From: JACMLD01 sp044227095
GTDB taxonomy: Bacteria > Bacteroidota > Bacteroidia > Chitinophagales > Chitinophagaceae
Assembly: GCA_044227095.1 (NCBI GenBank)
Contig: JBGAFV010000001.1
Coordinates: forward strand, 3,224,001-3,288,000
Length of the DNA: 64,000 bases
Reading direction: 5' to 3'
Below the pieces are notes generated by a model. The model searched no databases, was not told where the DNA came from, and was given only the letters and a program-made list of their open reading frames with translations. Below are positions 15,231-24,777 of the stretch, one piece after another; position 1 is the stretch's first letter, and every line of letters starts with the position of its first letter. Made by a program: the position numbers and the translations under genes.

Positions 15231-17231
15231 ATGGAAAAACCCTCTTGGCCCTTTGCCTGCTTATTTCTCAACCCCACATTTTCTTTTTTTAAAAAACACC
15301 TTCCTGGCAACTGTTTACTGTTGGTTATCCTCCTTTTTTCTTACTGTGCAAATGCGCAGGTGAGGGTAAATGATGAAGACGCAGCAAATGCTGCTTCTAT
15401 GGCCAGGAAATACCAGGCTGATGATGTAATGTGTACTTCGTCCCATCATTATTTCAGTTTTGACAAAGGAAAAAATGCCCTAAACGATAAAGTAGTTGTA
15501 ATTGATGAGGAAGCAGAACTGGAGTTTATTTCCCTGAAAAAATTTGCTTCTGTAACCTACCCGGAGTTTTACAACAAATTCATAGAAATAAAAAGCTTTA
15601 AGAAAGCACTTAAAGTGGGTAACAAATATGCTGTTTCAAGAATGCCTCCGATGGACAGGTCTGTTACCAGCGATGGTATTTTTTTTGATGACAGTCGTGT
15701 ACAGTATTATCCTATCCGCTTTTCTGAAAAAGGAAGCATGGCAAGGATTAATGTAAAAAAAGAATATACAGACGGGCGCAACCTTACCCGTTTATTTTTT
15801 GCTGAACCATATCCTGTAAAAGAGCAGGTATACGAATTTAAAGTGCCGGAGTGGCTTACAGTAGATTTTAAACCAATCAACTTTGAAGGGTATAAAATTG
15901 ACAAAGAGGAAAACAAAAAAGGTGGTTATGTTACGTATGTTTTTACAATGCGTGATATACCAGCTACCCGCCAGGAATATAGAAGCATTGGGCATGCCTA
16001 TACCGATCCGCATATTATTATCCAGATAAAATCTTTTGAAAGTAAAGGAGAAACTTTAAAAGGGTTTGACAAGACAGATGATATTTATGCATGGAATAAC
16101 CGTTTGTATGGAATGGCGGGTAATAAAAAAGAATCTTTGCAACCCGCACTTGCAAAAATTACACAAGGCAAAACAACAGATCTCGATAAAATAAAAGCTA
16201 TTTATTATTGGGTGCAGGATAATATAAGGTACATAGCCTATGAAGATGGCTATTCTGGGTATATACCTGCTGCTGCACAAGATGTACTTGCAAAAAAGTT
16301 TGGCGATTGTAAAGGCATGGCCAACCTGCTTACAGAATTTCTTACAATGGCTGGTTACGATGCTCATTTTACATGGATAGGTACACGTTCAATACCATAC
16401 AAACAATCTATGCCTGCACTTTGCGTAAACAATCACGCTATTACCACACTTTATTTCCAGGGTAAAGAATATTTCCTTGATGGCACTGAGAATTATGCAC
16501 CATTTGGAGAAAATGCATATCGCATACAGGGCAAAGAAGCCATGATTGCCAAAGGCGATAAATATGATATTAAAACAGTACCGCTTACTACTGGCAACGA
16601 TCATAAAATATTTTCAAAAGCAGATTTTGTTTTAACCAACGATGTGTTATCGGGTAAAATAAAAGTGGTGTTAACTGGAAATGAAAGAAAAGATTTTCAC
16701 CAGGAATACCAGGATTTACCCATCAGTTCACAAAAAGAATACCTGAACGATTACCTGGAATTTGGAAATGATAATATGCAGGCTACTAATGTAAAGACAA
16801 GTGATTTAAAGAACCGGGAAATACCTGTAACAATAGAAGGTGATGTGGATTTAAGCAATTATGTAAATAATATTTCCGGCGATAAATATGTGAGCATAGA
16901 CTTTTTTCCGAAGACACTGGAAAAATTTATGCCAGATGAAAAACGGGTTGGCGGTTACGATTTTGATGATGTTATGACTTTTGAAGACGAAATATCGCTT
17001 ACTATTCCTGCAGGTTCAAAGTTTGTGGATATACCAGAAAAAACAGCATTAAATTATGAAGGATATGAGTTTAGCGGAGAATATACTGTTGCAGGGAATA
17101 AACTAACACTCCACAAAAAAATCGTTATAAAAAATAACATGATTAAGAAGAGTGATTTTGAAAACTGGAAAAAATTTCTTGGTACTATTAAAGAATTCAG
17201 CGGGTATTTATTAAGCGTTACAAAAAAATAA
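15231..17231 (+). CDS. DUF3857/transglutaminase-like exported protein with intact catalytic triad
   Basis: The ATG at 15231 gives 666 residues with a signal peptide ending near CANAQ (about residue 43); the open frame extends upstream to 15111, but this would bury the signal. The first 300 residues form the DUF3857-type beta-rich domain. The transglutaminase-like domain follows, with IKAIYYWVQDNIRYIAYE, FGDCKGMANLL (Cys360), NNHAITTLYF (His402) and YFLDGTE (Asp417): the full Cys-His-Asp triad. A C-terminal DUF3858-like sandwich follows. Such proteins act in the periplasm and may cleave or cross-link peptides; none is well characterised. The next gene, nine bases downstream, is a relative that has lost the triad. 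Confidence 0.85.
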   Translation: MEKPSWPFACLFLNPTFSFFKKHLPGNCLLLVILLFSYCANAQVRVNDEDAANAASMARKYQADDVMCTSSHHYFSFDKGKNALNDKVVVIDEEAELEFISLKKFASVTYPEFYNKFIEIKSFKKALKVGNKYAVSRMPPMDRSVTSDGIFFDDSRVQYYPIRFSEKGSMARINVKKEYTDGRNLTRLFFAEPYPVKEQVYEFKVPEWLTVDFKPINFEGYKIDKEENKKGGYVTYVFTMRDIPATRQEYRSIGHAYTDPHIIIQIKSFESKGETLKGFDKTDDIYAWNNRLYGMAGNKKESLQPALAKITQGKTTDLDKIKAIYYWVQDNIRYIAYEDGYSGYIPAAAQDVLAKKFGDCKGMANLLTEFLTMAGYDAHFTWIGTRSIPYKQSMPALCVNNHAITTLYFQGKEYFLDGTENYAPFGENAYRIQGKEAMIAKGDKYDIKTVPLTTGNDHKIFSKADFVLTNDVLSGKIKVVLTGNERKDFHQEYQDLPISSQKEYLNDYLEFGNDNMQATNVKTSDLKNREIPVTIEGDVDLSNYVNNISGDKYVSIDFFPKTLEKFMPDEKRVGGYDFDDVMTFEDEISLTIPAGSKFVDIPEKTALNYEGYEFSGEYTVAGNKLTLHKKIVIKNNMIKKSDFENWKKFLGTIKEFSGYLLSVTKK

Positions 17232-17239
17232 TTAGGGGC

Positions 17240-19456
17240 ATGAAAAAATATTTTCAGCAGGTTTTAATGTGTATATGTATTTGTGCAGCATGCATGGTGC
17301 CTGTTGCTTTAAATGCACAGGATTTTATTGATGAAGATTTTCTTGATAATATTGAAGCAAACGCAAAATTTATGTGGGCCGAACCTGCGGCTGCGTTTGC
17401 AGTTACAACTACCCCGGCAAAATGGAATGATCAATCAGCCGTGGTAATAGGATATAAGCGCAGCATCATGTTCGATAAGAAAAACAGCGGAGGTTTTTTT
17501 AGCGCAAGACAGAAAAATGTGTTCTTCTTTGAAAAAGTAAGGTTTAAAATACAACTGCACGATAAAAATGCTGTTCAGGCTTTTTCTGAAATTTATTTCC
17601 GTTACAGTGCAAAAGAAGATGGGTTTACTGCAAGAATTATAAAACCGGGAGGGGAAACAAATGCAGTTGATCTGAAAGAAGCAATAGAACTGGAACGTGC
17701 AAGCGATATCCCTGAATTTTTTAAAAGTTTTTTTGATCAGACTTCAGGCGCACAATCTCGTTATTACAAAGTAGCAATACCCAATCTTGAACCGGGCGAT
17801 ATTCTTGAATACGCATCTTATACAAAAAGCAAGCTGGATGTACGTGGTTCAGGGTTTGTTGAGTTTGATCCGCAATATGAAATTTGCAGCAAGGGTTATC
17901 CGCTTATGTATAATGAGATTGATATTGAAACAGACGAAAAATCTTTTTTCAAATCATTGTCATTAAACGGTGCGCCAGAGTTTAAAAAAGAAAATGGCGA
18001 TGATAAGGATTTCTATCGTTATGTTTTTACAGACAGGGACAGGGATGTAGAAAAAGATGTAAACTTTGTAAGTAAGCTGTTGGTTTATCCCGTTGTAAAA
18101 TTCCAGGTAATTTATGCCAATAGCGAAAACGTAAAAGGTTTGCTAATAGGCGGCAAGGGGGAATTGAAAAATGGGTTTAATAAGGAAGAACTTGCTTTAC
18201 GTGCTTATGAAACTTATGCTGATGCAGGCGCCAATTGGTCAGATCCTAATGGGGCATATGCGCTTTATTATTCCTGCTCAGAAGAATTGAAAAAGCTTGG
18301 CGCAAAAGACTGGCAGGAACAGGAATTTATAAAACGGGCCTATTACATGATTAGGGATAAAGTTGTTTTTCGCAGCACTTATTTGCCTGACAGGTGGTTT
18401 GCCTTCGCATTCTCATTATTGCTTACACGGCACGATATAAAAAATGAACTGGTTATAAGCAGTACTAATACGGTTGGTAAATTAAAAGACATTTTATTTG
18501 ATGATGAGATAAGGTATGCGGTTAAAGTGAATGATAAGCTTTATTTCAATTGTACGGATCATTCATTGCCGGGAGAGTTGATACAATCCTTATTGGGCAA
18601 TGATGCATATATTGTAAGCGAGCCTGATAAAAAGAAACGTACACAAACGATAACTGATTTTAAACTGCCAAATGCTACAGCAGCAGATAATACGGTTAAC
18701 TATACCATTAATTCCTCTTTGAGCGCAGATTATAATAATGTAGTAGTTGCAAGAACCAGCAATTATACCGGGTTGCTAAAAACCAGTTATATAAGCAATG
18801 CAATGCGGCTTACAACTTATATGGTTGATGATTATAAAAGTTATGGTGGCAACCCGCCAACTGAAAAAATGAAGGCACGGGAGCAGGAAGAATATGAGAA
18901 ATCTGTAAAAGCCATCAAAGAAGAATTTAAAAAAGCAAAACCTGATTTTGTGAAAGGGGAACTTGAAAAAGAGTTTCATCAAAAAGTAAAATTTACCGAT
19001 TTTAAAATTATCAGCGATGGGCGTACTGATAAAAAGAAAGATCTTATTTACACCGAAGAATTTGAACTGCCCGGACAGGTACGAAAAGCCGGGAAAAAAT
19101 ACCTGGTAAACCTAACTGGGTTAATGGGCCCTCAATTGCAGGTAAAGAAAGATGAACGGGAAAGGAAATACGATATTAATGTAGGTTATCCCAGAACTAT
19201 AAGCTGGACAATTAATTTTAAAGTTCCGGATGGCTATACAGCTTCTGGCATTACAGAATTAAATACCAATGTAGAAAATGAAACGGGCAAGTATAGTTGT
19301 GAAGCAAGTCAGGATGCAAACGGCGTTGTGTTGAAAATTACAAAAGTGTACAAGAATGCAAACATTTCAAAAGACAAATGGAAAGACATGCTTGCTTTTA
19401 TAGATGCAGCTTACAATAATTCTTACAAATACATTTTATTAAAACCAAAAGGGTAA
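17240..19456 (+). CDS. DUF3857-family protein, degenerate transglutaminase fold (no catalytic triad)
   Basis: A 738-residue exported protein; MKKYFQQVLMCICICAACM...NAQ is a signal peptide with cleavage near residue 27. It follows the transglutaminase gene by nine bases (TAATTAGGGGCATG, with a purine-rich ribosome site that is unusual for this phylum), so the pair is an operon. The order of regions is the same as in its neighbour, but where that has FGDCKGM, NHAIT and FLDGT, this protein reads PDRWFAFAFS, RYAVKVN and YFNCTD, so Cys, His and Asp are all replaced. It should be a non-catalytic partner or binding subunit. A bidirectional terminator follows. Function unknown. Confidence 0.75.
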   Translation: MKKYFQQVLMCICICAACMVPVALNAQDFIDEDFLDNIEANAKFMWAEPAAAFAVTTTPAKWNDQSAVVIGYKRSIMFDKKNSGGFFSARQKNVFFFEKVRFKIQLHDKNAVQAFSEIYFRYSAKEDGFTARIIKPGGETNAVDLKEAIELERASDIPEFFKSFFDQTSGAQSRYYKVAIPNLEPGDILEYASYTKSKLDVRGSGFVEFDPQYEICSKGYPLMYNEIDIETDEKSFFKSLSLNGAPEFKKENGDDKDFYRYVFTDRDRDVEKDVNFVSKLLVYPVVKFQVIYANSENVKGLLIGGKGELKNGFNKEELALRAYETYADAGANWSDPNGAYALYYSCSEELKKLGAKDWQEQEFIKRAYYMIRDKVVFRSTYLPDRWFAFAFSLLLTRHDIKNELVISSTNTVGKLKDILFDDEIRYAVKVNDKLYFNCTDHSLPGELIQSLLGNDAYIVSEPDKKKRTQTITDFKLPNATAADNTVNYTINSSLSADYNNVVVARTSNYTGLLKTSYISNAMRLTTYMVDDYKSYGGNPPTEKMKAREQEEYEKSVKAIKEEFKKAKPDFVKGELEKEFHQKVKFTDFKIISDGRTDKKKDLIYTEEFELPGQVRKAGKKYLVNLTGLMGPQLQVKKDERERKYDINVGYPRTISWTINFKVPDGYTASGITELNTNVENETGKYSCEASQDANGVVLKITKVYKNANISKDKWKDMLAFIDAAYNNSYKYILLKPKG

Positions 19457-19504
19457 GGCGGGGAATTGCTGATTTTGACATTTTTTAGTTTATGCAACTA
19501 AAAT

Positions 19505-19539
19505 AAAAACGTCACTGAAATTATCTCAGTGACGTTTTT
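19505..19539. terminator. Bidirectional terminator
   Basis: AAAAACGTCACTGA (19505-19518) pairs perfectly with TCAGTGACGTTTTT (19526-19539) over 14 bp. It separates the convergent DUF3857 gene (+) and gcvP (-) and has T-rich sequence on both sides. Confidence 0.88.
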
Positions 19540-19572
19540 ATTTTGAATGATTTTTTAAATCAATTCTATGGC

Positions 19573-22437
19573 TTAACTCATATAACTTTCTACAGGCTCG
19601 CAGGTGCAAATAAGATTTCTGTCGCCGTGTGTATTATTAATTCTTGCAACGCTTGGCCAGAATTTATTTTTTACAACATAGGCTAATGGAAAAGCAGCAT
19701 CTTCTCTTGAGTAAGGATGGTTCCATTCTGTACTGCAAATGGTCCATTGCGTATGCGGGGCATTCTTTAAAACGTTGTTTGTTTTATCTGCCTTACCGCT
19801 TTCAATAGCTTTTATTTCTTCGTATATGCTAATCATGGCATCACAAAAACGATCCAGCTCAGCTTTGTCTTCGCTTTCTGTTGGTTCAATCATTATAGTG
19901 CCGGGAACCGGAAAACTCATTGTTGGTGCATGAAAGCCGTAATCAATTAAACGTTTGGCCACATCTTCTGCTTCAATGCCTGCGCTGGTTTTAAACGGAC
20001 GAAGGTCTACAATAAACTCGTGTGCGCAAGTACCACCTTTGCCAAGGTATAGGATTGGATAATATTTTTCCAGCCTTGCACGCATATAGTTTGCATTAAG
20101 GATTGCATATTCTGTAGAACGCTTCATGCCTTCTGCGCCAAGCATTTTTATGTATGCATAACTAATAAGAAGGATAGAAGCAGAACCATAATTAGCTGCG
20201 GATACTGCACCTGTTTCATTAACTGATACATGGCCGGGCAGGTAAGGTTTTAATTTATCATTTACGCAAATAGGGCCCATGCCGGGGCCACCGCCGCCAT
20301 GTGGTATTGCAAATGTTTTGTGCAGGTTAAGGTGACAAACATCTGCGCCAATCATACCGGGAGATGTAAGTCCAACCTGCGCATTCATATTAGCACCGTC
20401 CATGTAAACCAATCCTCCGTTAGCATGAACTGTTTCGCAAATTTCAATAATGCTTTCTTCAAATACGCCGTGTGTAGAAGGATAAGTAACCATTAAAGAA
20501 GAAAGGCTGTCTTTATACTGAACAGCTTTTGCTTTAAGATCTGTTACATCAATGTGGCCTTCATCATCACTTTTTACAACTACTACTTTCATGCCTGCCA
20601 TTACAGCACTTGCAGGATTGGTACCATGCGCAGAAATAGGAATAAGCACAACATTACGGTGTACATTTCCATTAGCAATATGGTAATTGCGGATAGCTAG
20701 CAAACCTGCATATTCTCCCTGCGCACCACTATTGGGTTGAAGGCTGCAGGCAGTAAAACCGGTTATCTTACATAAATAATCGCTTAGTTCATCTGTAATC
20801 TGTTTGTAACCCAGCGCCTGGTTTGCAGGCACAAATGGATGAAGTCCGCCAAACTCTGGCCAGCTTACAGGAATGAGTTCTGTAGCAGCATTTAATTTCA
20901 TGGTGCAACTGCCCAATGAAATCATAGAAGTATTAAGCGATAAATCTTTGTTTTCTAAAAATTTAAGGTAACGCATCATCTGGCTTTCGCTATGGTGCGT
21001 ATTAAAAACGGCCTGCATTAAAAATGGAGTAGTTCTTTTTAATGTTGCAGGAATTGATGAATGCGCATCATCATTATTGAAACTGATAGCTGCAATATGT
21101 TTGCCGCTGGCAGTTTCAAATACAGAAACTATTTGCAGCAAATCTTTTTGCATGGTAGTTTCATCAATGCTGATGCCAATATAGTTGTCATCAAAATAAC
21201 GGAAATTGATTTGATGCAATTCCGCTACTTCCTTAATTTTTGCTGTATCGGTACATTTTATTTTAAGTGTGTCAAAGTAACTGCTATTTATATTTTCATA
21301 GCCCAGCTCTTTCAATTCGGCTGCCAGTGTGTTTGCGAGCAAAGTAACTCTCTGAGCAATTTTTTTCAATCCTTCTGCGCCATGAAACACGGCGTACATT
21401 GCCGCCATGTTGGCCAGCAAAGCCTGTGCTGTACAAATATTTGAAGTAGCTTTTTCTCTTTTTATATGCTGTTCTCTTGTTTGCAAGGCCATACGTAAAG
21501 CACGGTTGCCTTTTGCATCTATGCTTACGCCAATTAAGCGGCCGGGAATAGAACGTTTAAAATCATCTTTTGTAGAAAAGAAAGCTGCATGCGGGCCGCC
21601 ATAACCCATTGGAACGCCAAAACGTTGTGCAGAACCTACTGCGGCATCTGCGCCTAATTCTCCAGGGGGAGTTAGCAATGTAAGCGCAAGAAGATCTGTT
21701 GCCATTACCACGTATCCACCCGAGGTATGAATTTTATCAATGAATGAACGATAGTCTTCAACAGAACCATTGTCGTTTGGATATTGAAGCAATGCGCCGA
21801 AAAAAGTATTGTCTATTGCCGCAGTCTTATAATCGCCATAAACTATTTGTATGCCAATTGGTGTGGCCCTTGTAAGCAACACATCTTTTGTTTGCGGAAA
21901 TGTTGCGTCGTCTACAAAAAATTTGGGTTGTTTTATTTCATCTGTTTTGTTTACATGATGAAAGAACATTGACATTGCTTCTGCTGCTGCTGTGCCTTCA
22001 TCAAGCAAAGAAGCATTTGCTATTGGCAATGCAGTTAAATCTGTTACCAGTGTTTGATAATTGAGCAGGCTTTCAAGACGCCCTTGAGATATCTCTGCCT
22101 GGTAAGGTGTGTATTGTGTATACCAACCCGGATTTTCAAAAATATTGCGAAGTATAACACTAGGTGTAATGGTGCCATAGTAACCCTGACCGATATAATT
22201 TTTAAAGACTTTGTTTTTTGCTGCTATTGTTTTCAGTTCCTGCAGGTATTCAAACTCACTTTGAGGTGTTGGCCTATCTAATGGTTTTTTAAGGCGTATA
22301 GAAGCAGGAATGGTTTTGCCAATCAGCTCTTCAATATCCTTTACACCTATAACGGGTAACATTTCGCGGGTAGCGGCTTCGTTTACTCCAATATGTCTTG
22401 CCTGAAATTCTGTGGATTGCTGCTCAAAAAGATTCAT
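19573..22437 (-). CDS. gcvP: Glycine dehydrogenase (decarboxylating), P protein
   Basis: A 954-residue protein matching the single-chain P protein of the glycine cleavage system over its whole length, from QFQARHIGVNEAATREMLPVIG to the end. It decarboxylates glycine with pyridoxal phosphate and passes the aminomethyl group to lipoyl-GcvH. The PLP lysine is Lys707 in NLHKTFAIPHGGGGPGMGP, and the flexible loop TWPxxCSTEWNHPYSREDAAFP-like region appears as QWTICSTEWNHPYSRED. Both halves are present, so this is the homodimeric form, not the two-subunit form. gcvT and gcvH are not in the window. It is a single-gene unit with its own -7 element and the shared terminator downstream. Confidence 0.96.
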   Translation of the reverse strand: MNLFEQQSTEFQARHIGVNEAATREMLPVIGVKDIEELIGKTIPASIRLKKPLDRPTPQSEFEYLQELKTIAAKNKVFKNYIGQGYYGTITPSVILRNIFENPGWYTQYTPYQAEISQGRLESLLNYQTLVTDLTALPIANASLLDEGTAAAEAMSMFFHHVNKTDEIKQPKFFVDDATFPQTKDVLLTRATPIGIQIVYGDYKTAAIDNTFFGALLQYPNDNGSVEDYRSFIDKIHTSGGYVVMATDLLALTLLTPPGELGADAAVGSAQRFGVPMGYGGPHAAFFSTKDDFKRSIPGRLIGVSIDAKGNRALRMALQTREQHIKREKATSNICTAQALLANMAAMYAVFHGAEGLKKIAQRVTLLANTLAAELKELGYENINSSYFDTLKIKCTDTAKIKEVAELHQINFRYFDDNYIGISIDETTMQKDLLQIVSVFETASGKHIAAISFNNDDAHSSIPATLKRTTPFLMQAVFNTHHSESQMMRYLKFLENKDLSLNTSMISLGSCTMKLNAATELIPVSWPEFGGLHPFVPANQALGYKQITDELSDYLCKITGFTACSLQPNSGAQGEYAGLLAIRNYHIANGNVHRNVVLIPISAHGTNPASAVMAGMKVVVVKSDDEGHIDVTDLKAKAVQYKDSLSSLMVTYPSTHGVFEESIIEICETVHANGGLVYMDGANMNAQVGLTSPGMIGADVCHLNLHKTFAIPHGGGGPGMGPICVNDKLKPYLPGHVSVNETGAVSAANYGSASILLISYAYIKMLGAEGMKRSTEYAILNANYMRARLEKYYPILYLGKGGTCAHEFIVDLRPFKTSAGIEAEDVAKRLIDYGFHAPTMSFPVPGTIMIEPTESEDKAELDRFCDAMISIYEEIKAIESGKADKTNNVLKNAPHTQWTICSTEWNHPYSREDAAFPLAYVVKNKFWPSVARINNTHGDRNLICTCEPVESYMS

Positions 22438-22470
22438 AATTATGTAGTGGGTTGACCTTTAAAGAAGTTG

Positions 22471-22478
22471 CAAAGTTA
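22471..22478 (-). promoter_or_regulatory. -7 promoter element of gcvP
   Basis: TAACTTTG on the minus strand is an exact TAnnTTTG match, 33 bases upstream of the gcvP ATG. No clear TTTG lies at the expected -33 position. I see no glycine-riboswitch-like structure in the short leader. Confidence 0.4.
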
Positions 22479-22875
22479 ATGTTTTGAATGGCAGAAAGCA
22501 CCGTTATAAGCAAGCAGTGCATAGCTTGGGGAAATCTCTGATAACCAGCACTGGTGGCGGGTTTGCATATAGTCAAATCTGTTATTAAGACCCGCAACAA
22601 TAACCTCTGCCTTTAGTCTGGGGTTTTATAATGTAAGCGACTCACGGCTTTAGCCAAATTATTCGGCTAAAGCCAATTAAAAGAACCGCTACAAACCCTG
22701 GCCTAAAGGCGCAGGGTTAACAAGAAACACAATTGGCAGGTTTTGAATATTGTATAAGCAGATCCTTAAAGCTATGCAAGTTGAACTGAGCGTAGCAAGG
22801 ATGCTTCATCTGTGTTACTTCTGCTGGTTACACAAAAGATTTTGTAACTAAACAACAGTGAATAATGAGAATTGT
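22479..22875. other. Intergenic region with two hairpins
   Basis: About 400 bases without a convincing gene. GGCTTTAGCC (22646-22655) and GGCTAAAGCC (22665-22674) form a perfect 10-bp inverted repeat, and just downstream AACCCTG/CAGGGTT (about 22696-22720) encloses GCC TAAA GGC. Two such hairpins close together again look like a REP-type element. The rest is unstructured by eye. Confidence 0.45.
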
Positions 22876-23838
22876 TTACGATTGTTTTTGAATGATTACA
22901 GGCGATGCTGTTTGAGTGGATGTTGTATTGATGTTTGTAGTTTCAAGTTGTTCTTCTTCACGCATTTGATCGCTTGTTTTCCTGCTGCCATCGTGGCTCC
23001 AGCCGGGCGGGCCGAACAGATAACCGAGTTTTTCTTTTATGCCGATGTCTTTGCGGCGCAGATCTTCTCCAATGCTGTTGAACTCGTGAAAAATTATATT
23101 GACTGGCGATTGGTTATCCAGGTTTTTAGTGAGGCCGTATTTTACATGCTGATAATTTTCTTCTGGCAGTTCTGCCTGGAAGGTGCCAAATATTTTGTCC
23201 CAGATAATAAGGAACATACCCATGTTTTTATCGAGGTATTTTGGATTTGATGCATGGTGCACACGATGATGCGATGGTGTAACGAGAATATACTCCAGCC
23301 AGCCAAGTTTATTTATTTTTTCTGTATGTACAAGTATGCCCCAGATTTGCGTGGCAGCATAAACAAAAGCAATATCCAGGGGTTTAAAACCAAGCAATGC
23401 AATTGGAATAAAATAAATAAACCTGTACAAAGGTTCCATTACAGAAGAGCGAAAACCAACAGTAAAATTAAATTGCGCCGAAGAGTGATGCGTTACATGC
23501 GTAGCCCAGAACAATCTTATGTGATGATCTGCACGGTGCAGCCAGTAGTACATAAAATCTTCTGCTATAAACAAAATCACCCAATAGCGCCACCCGCTTT
23601 CCATTTCTCCGAAACGATGATTATAGAAAAAGGTAAGTATAATGCCAATGTAAATACCCCTGAATAAAACATCTATAGCAGCATTAATAAGCATGAGGTA
23701 AACATTCTGAACGGTATCTTTCAGTGTATAAGTTGCCTGTCGCTGTATATTGCTCAGCAAAATTTCTACTCCTATCACCACAATGTACAATGGTGTGCTA
23801 ATGAGGATTAACCAGGTTTCTTTTAATGTTGTATCCAT
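22876..23838 (-). CDS. Sterol desaturase / fatty acid hydroxylase family protein
   Basis: A membrane diiron hydroxylase of 320 residues from the ATG at 23838. The open frame continues upstream to 23883, but that part runs into the repeat array and the -7 element, so it is rejected. Histidine boxes are HRADHHIRLFWATHVTHHS and HHRVHHASNP, the pattern HxxxH / HxxHH / HxxHH of the fatty acid hydroxylase superfamily (PF04116). Four or more membrane helices surround them. Related enzymes hydroxylate or desaturate sterols, carotenoids or alkylglycerols with O2 and electrons; the substrate here is open. The C-terminal 40 residues are polar and variable. Confidence 0.88.
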   Translation of the reverse strand: MDTTLKETWLILISTPLYIVVIGVEILLSNIQRQATYTLKDTVQNVYLMLINAAIDVLFRGIYIGIILTFFYNHRFGEMESGWRYWVILFIAEDFMYYWLHRADHHIRLFWATHVTHHSSAQFNFTVGFRSSVMEPLYRFIYFIPIALLGFKPLDIAFVYAATQIWGILVHTEKINKLGWLEYILVTPSHHRVHHASNPKYLDKNMGMFLIIWDKIFGTFQAELPEENYQHVKYGLTKNLDNQSPVNIIFHEFNSIGEDLRRKDIGIKEKLGYLFGPPGWSHDGSRKTSDQMREEEQLETTNINTTSTQTASPVIIQKQS

Positions 23839-23845
23839 TGCGCTG

Positions 23846-23853
23846 CAAAAGTA
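23846..23853 (-). promoter_or_regulatory. -7 promoter element of the sterol-desaturase-family gene
   Basis: TACTTTTG on the minus strand fits TAnnTTTG exactly and ends eight bases before the chosen ATG, which supports that start. The first unit of the repeat array begins 27 bases further upstream. No -33 element is visible. Confidence 0.4.
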
Positions 23854-23879
23854 CTGAATCTGTTGGATCGGGTATAATA

Positions 23880-24690
23880 GCACTGGGCTATACCCAGTGC
23901 TAAATATACAACGCTCTTTCAGAGCTTGTTTAATCTATCCTCGCATTGTAGCACTGGGCTATACCCAGTGCTTTGTATGCACCGCTCTTACAGAGCTGTA
24001 TGGTATTTAAAAAATCAGACCCCTGAAATGGCGATGTATGCAAGCGAATGGCGCAGCCCTTCGCAAAAACAAATCTTTGGAAAACATTTCACATAATAGC
24101 ACTGGGCTATACCCAGTGCTTTGTATGCACCGCTCTTACAGAGCTATGTGGTATTTAAAAATGAAATCCCTGAAATGGCGATGTATGCAAGCGAGGGGCG
24201 GAGTCCATCGCAAAAACAAATCTTTGCAAAACATTTCACATAATAGCACTGGGCTATACCCAGTGCTTTGTATGCACCGCTCTTTCAGAGCTATGTGGTA
24301 TTTAAAAAATCAAAGCCCTGAAAGGGCGATGTATGCAAGCGAATGGCGCAGCCCTTCGCAAAAACAAACCTTTGCAAAACATTTCACATAATAGCACTGG
24401 GCTACACCTAGCGCTAAATATACACAGCTCTTTCAGAGCTATGTGGTATTTAAAAAATGAAATCCCTGAAATGGCGATGTATGCAAGCGAGGGGCGGAGT
24501 CCATCGCAAAAACAAATCTTTGCAAAACATTTCACATAATAGCACTGGGCTATACCCAGTGCTTTGTATACACCGCTCTTTCAGAGCTATGTGGTATTTA
24601 AAAAATCAAAGCCCTGAAAGGGCGATGTATGCAAGCGAATGGCGCAACCCTTCGCAAAAACAAACCTCACACACAAAACAGTCTCACACA
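23880..24690. repeat. Tandem array of a 148-bp multi-hairpin repeat (five units plus a partial)
   Basis: The motif GCACTGGG-CTATA-CCCAGTGC starts at 23880, 23951, 24099, 24246, 24394 (decayed) and 24542: one partial unit of 71 bp, then steps of 147-148 bp. Each full unit holds four stems in fixed order: GCACTGGG/CCCAGTGC, GCTCT/AGAGC, GCCCT-GAA-AGGGC, and a 21-base hairpin starting GCGA and ending TCGC, followed by an A-rich spacer ending TTTCACATAA. Units 1, 3 and 5 share one version of the last stem and spacer, and units 2 and 4 another, so a two-unit block of about 295 bp was probably duplicated. It is not a CRISPR: there are no unique spacers. The transposase gene begins 88 bases after the array. 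Confidence 0.9.
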
Positions 24691-24777
24691 TAACAAAATA
24701 ATTTATTTATCTCATCGCGATTATACTCTCAATCAAAGGAATATTTTTATGATGAAGTATAAATTAAACCTTGTCAA

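Noticed and set aside
22479..22875. Riboswitch upstream of gcvP
   Set aside because: The leader between the -7 element and the ATG is only about 30 bases; the hairpins further up lie beyond the promoter and do not resemble a glycine riboswitch.
23951..24693. Possible CRISPR array or a family of small proteins at 24038-24693
   Set aside because: Unit length (148 bp), absence of unique spacers and absence of cas genes exclude a CRISPR. The open frames on both strands (for example 24038-24391 and 24457-24693) arise only from the repeats and cross unit borders.
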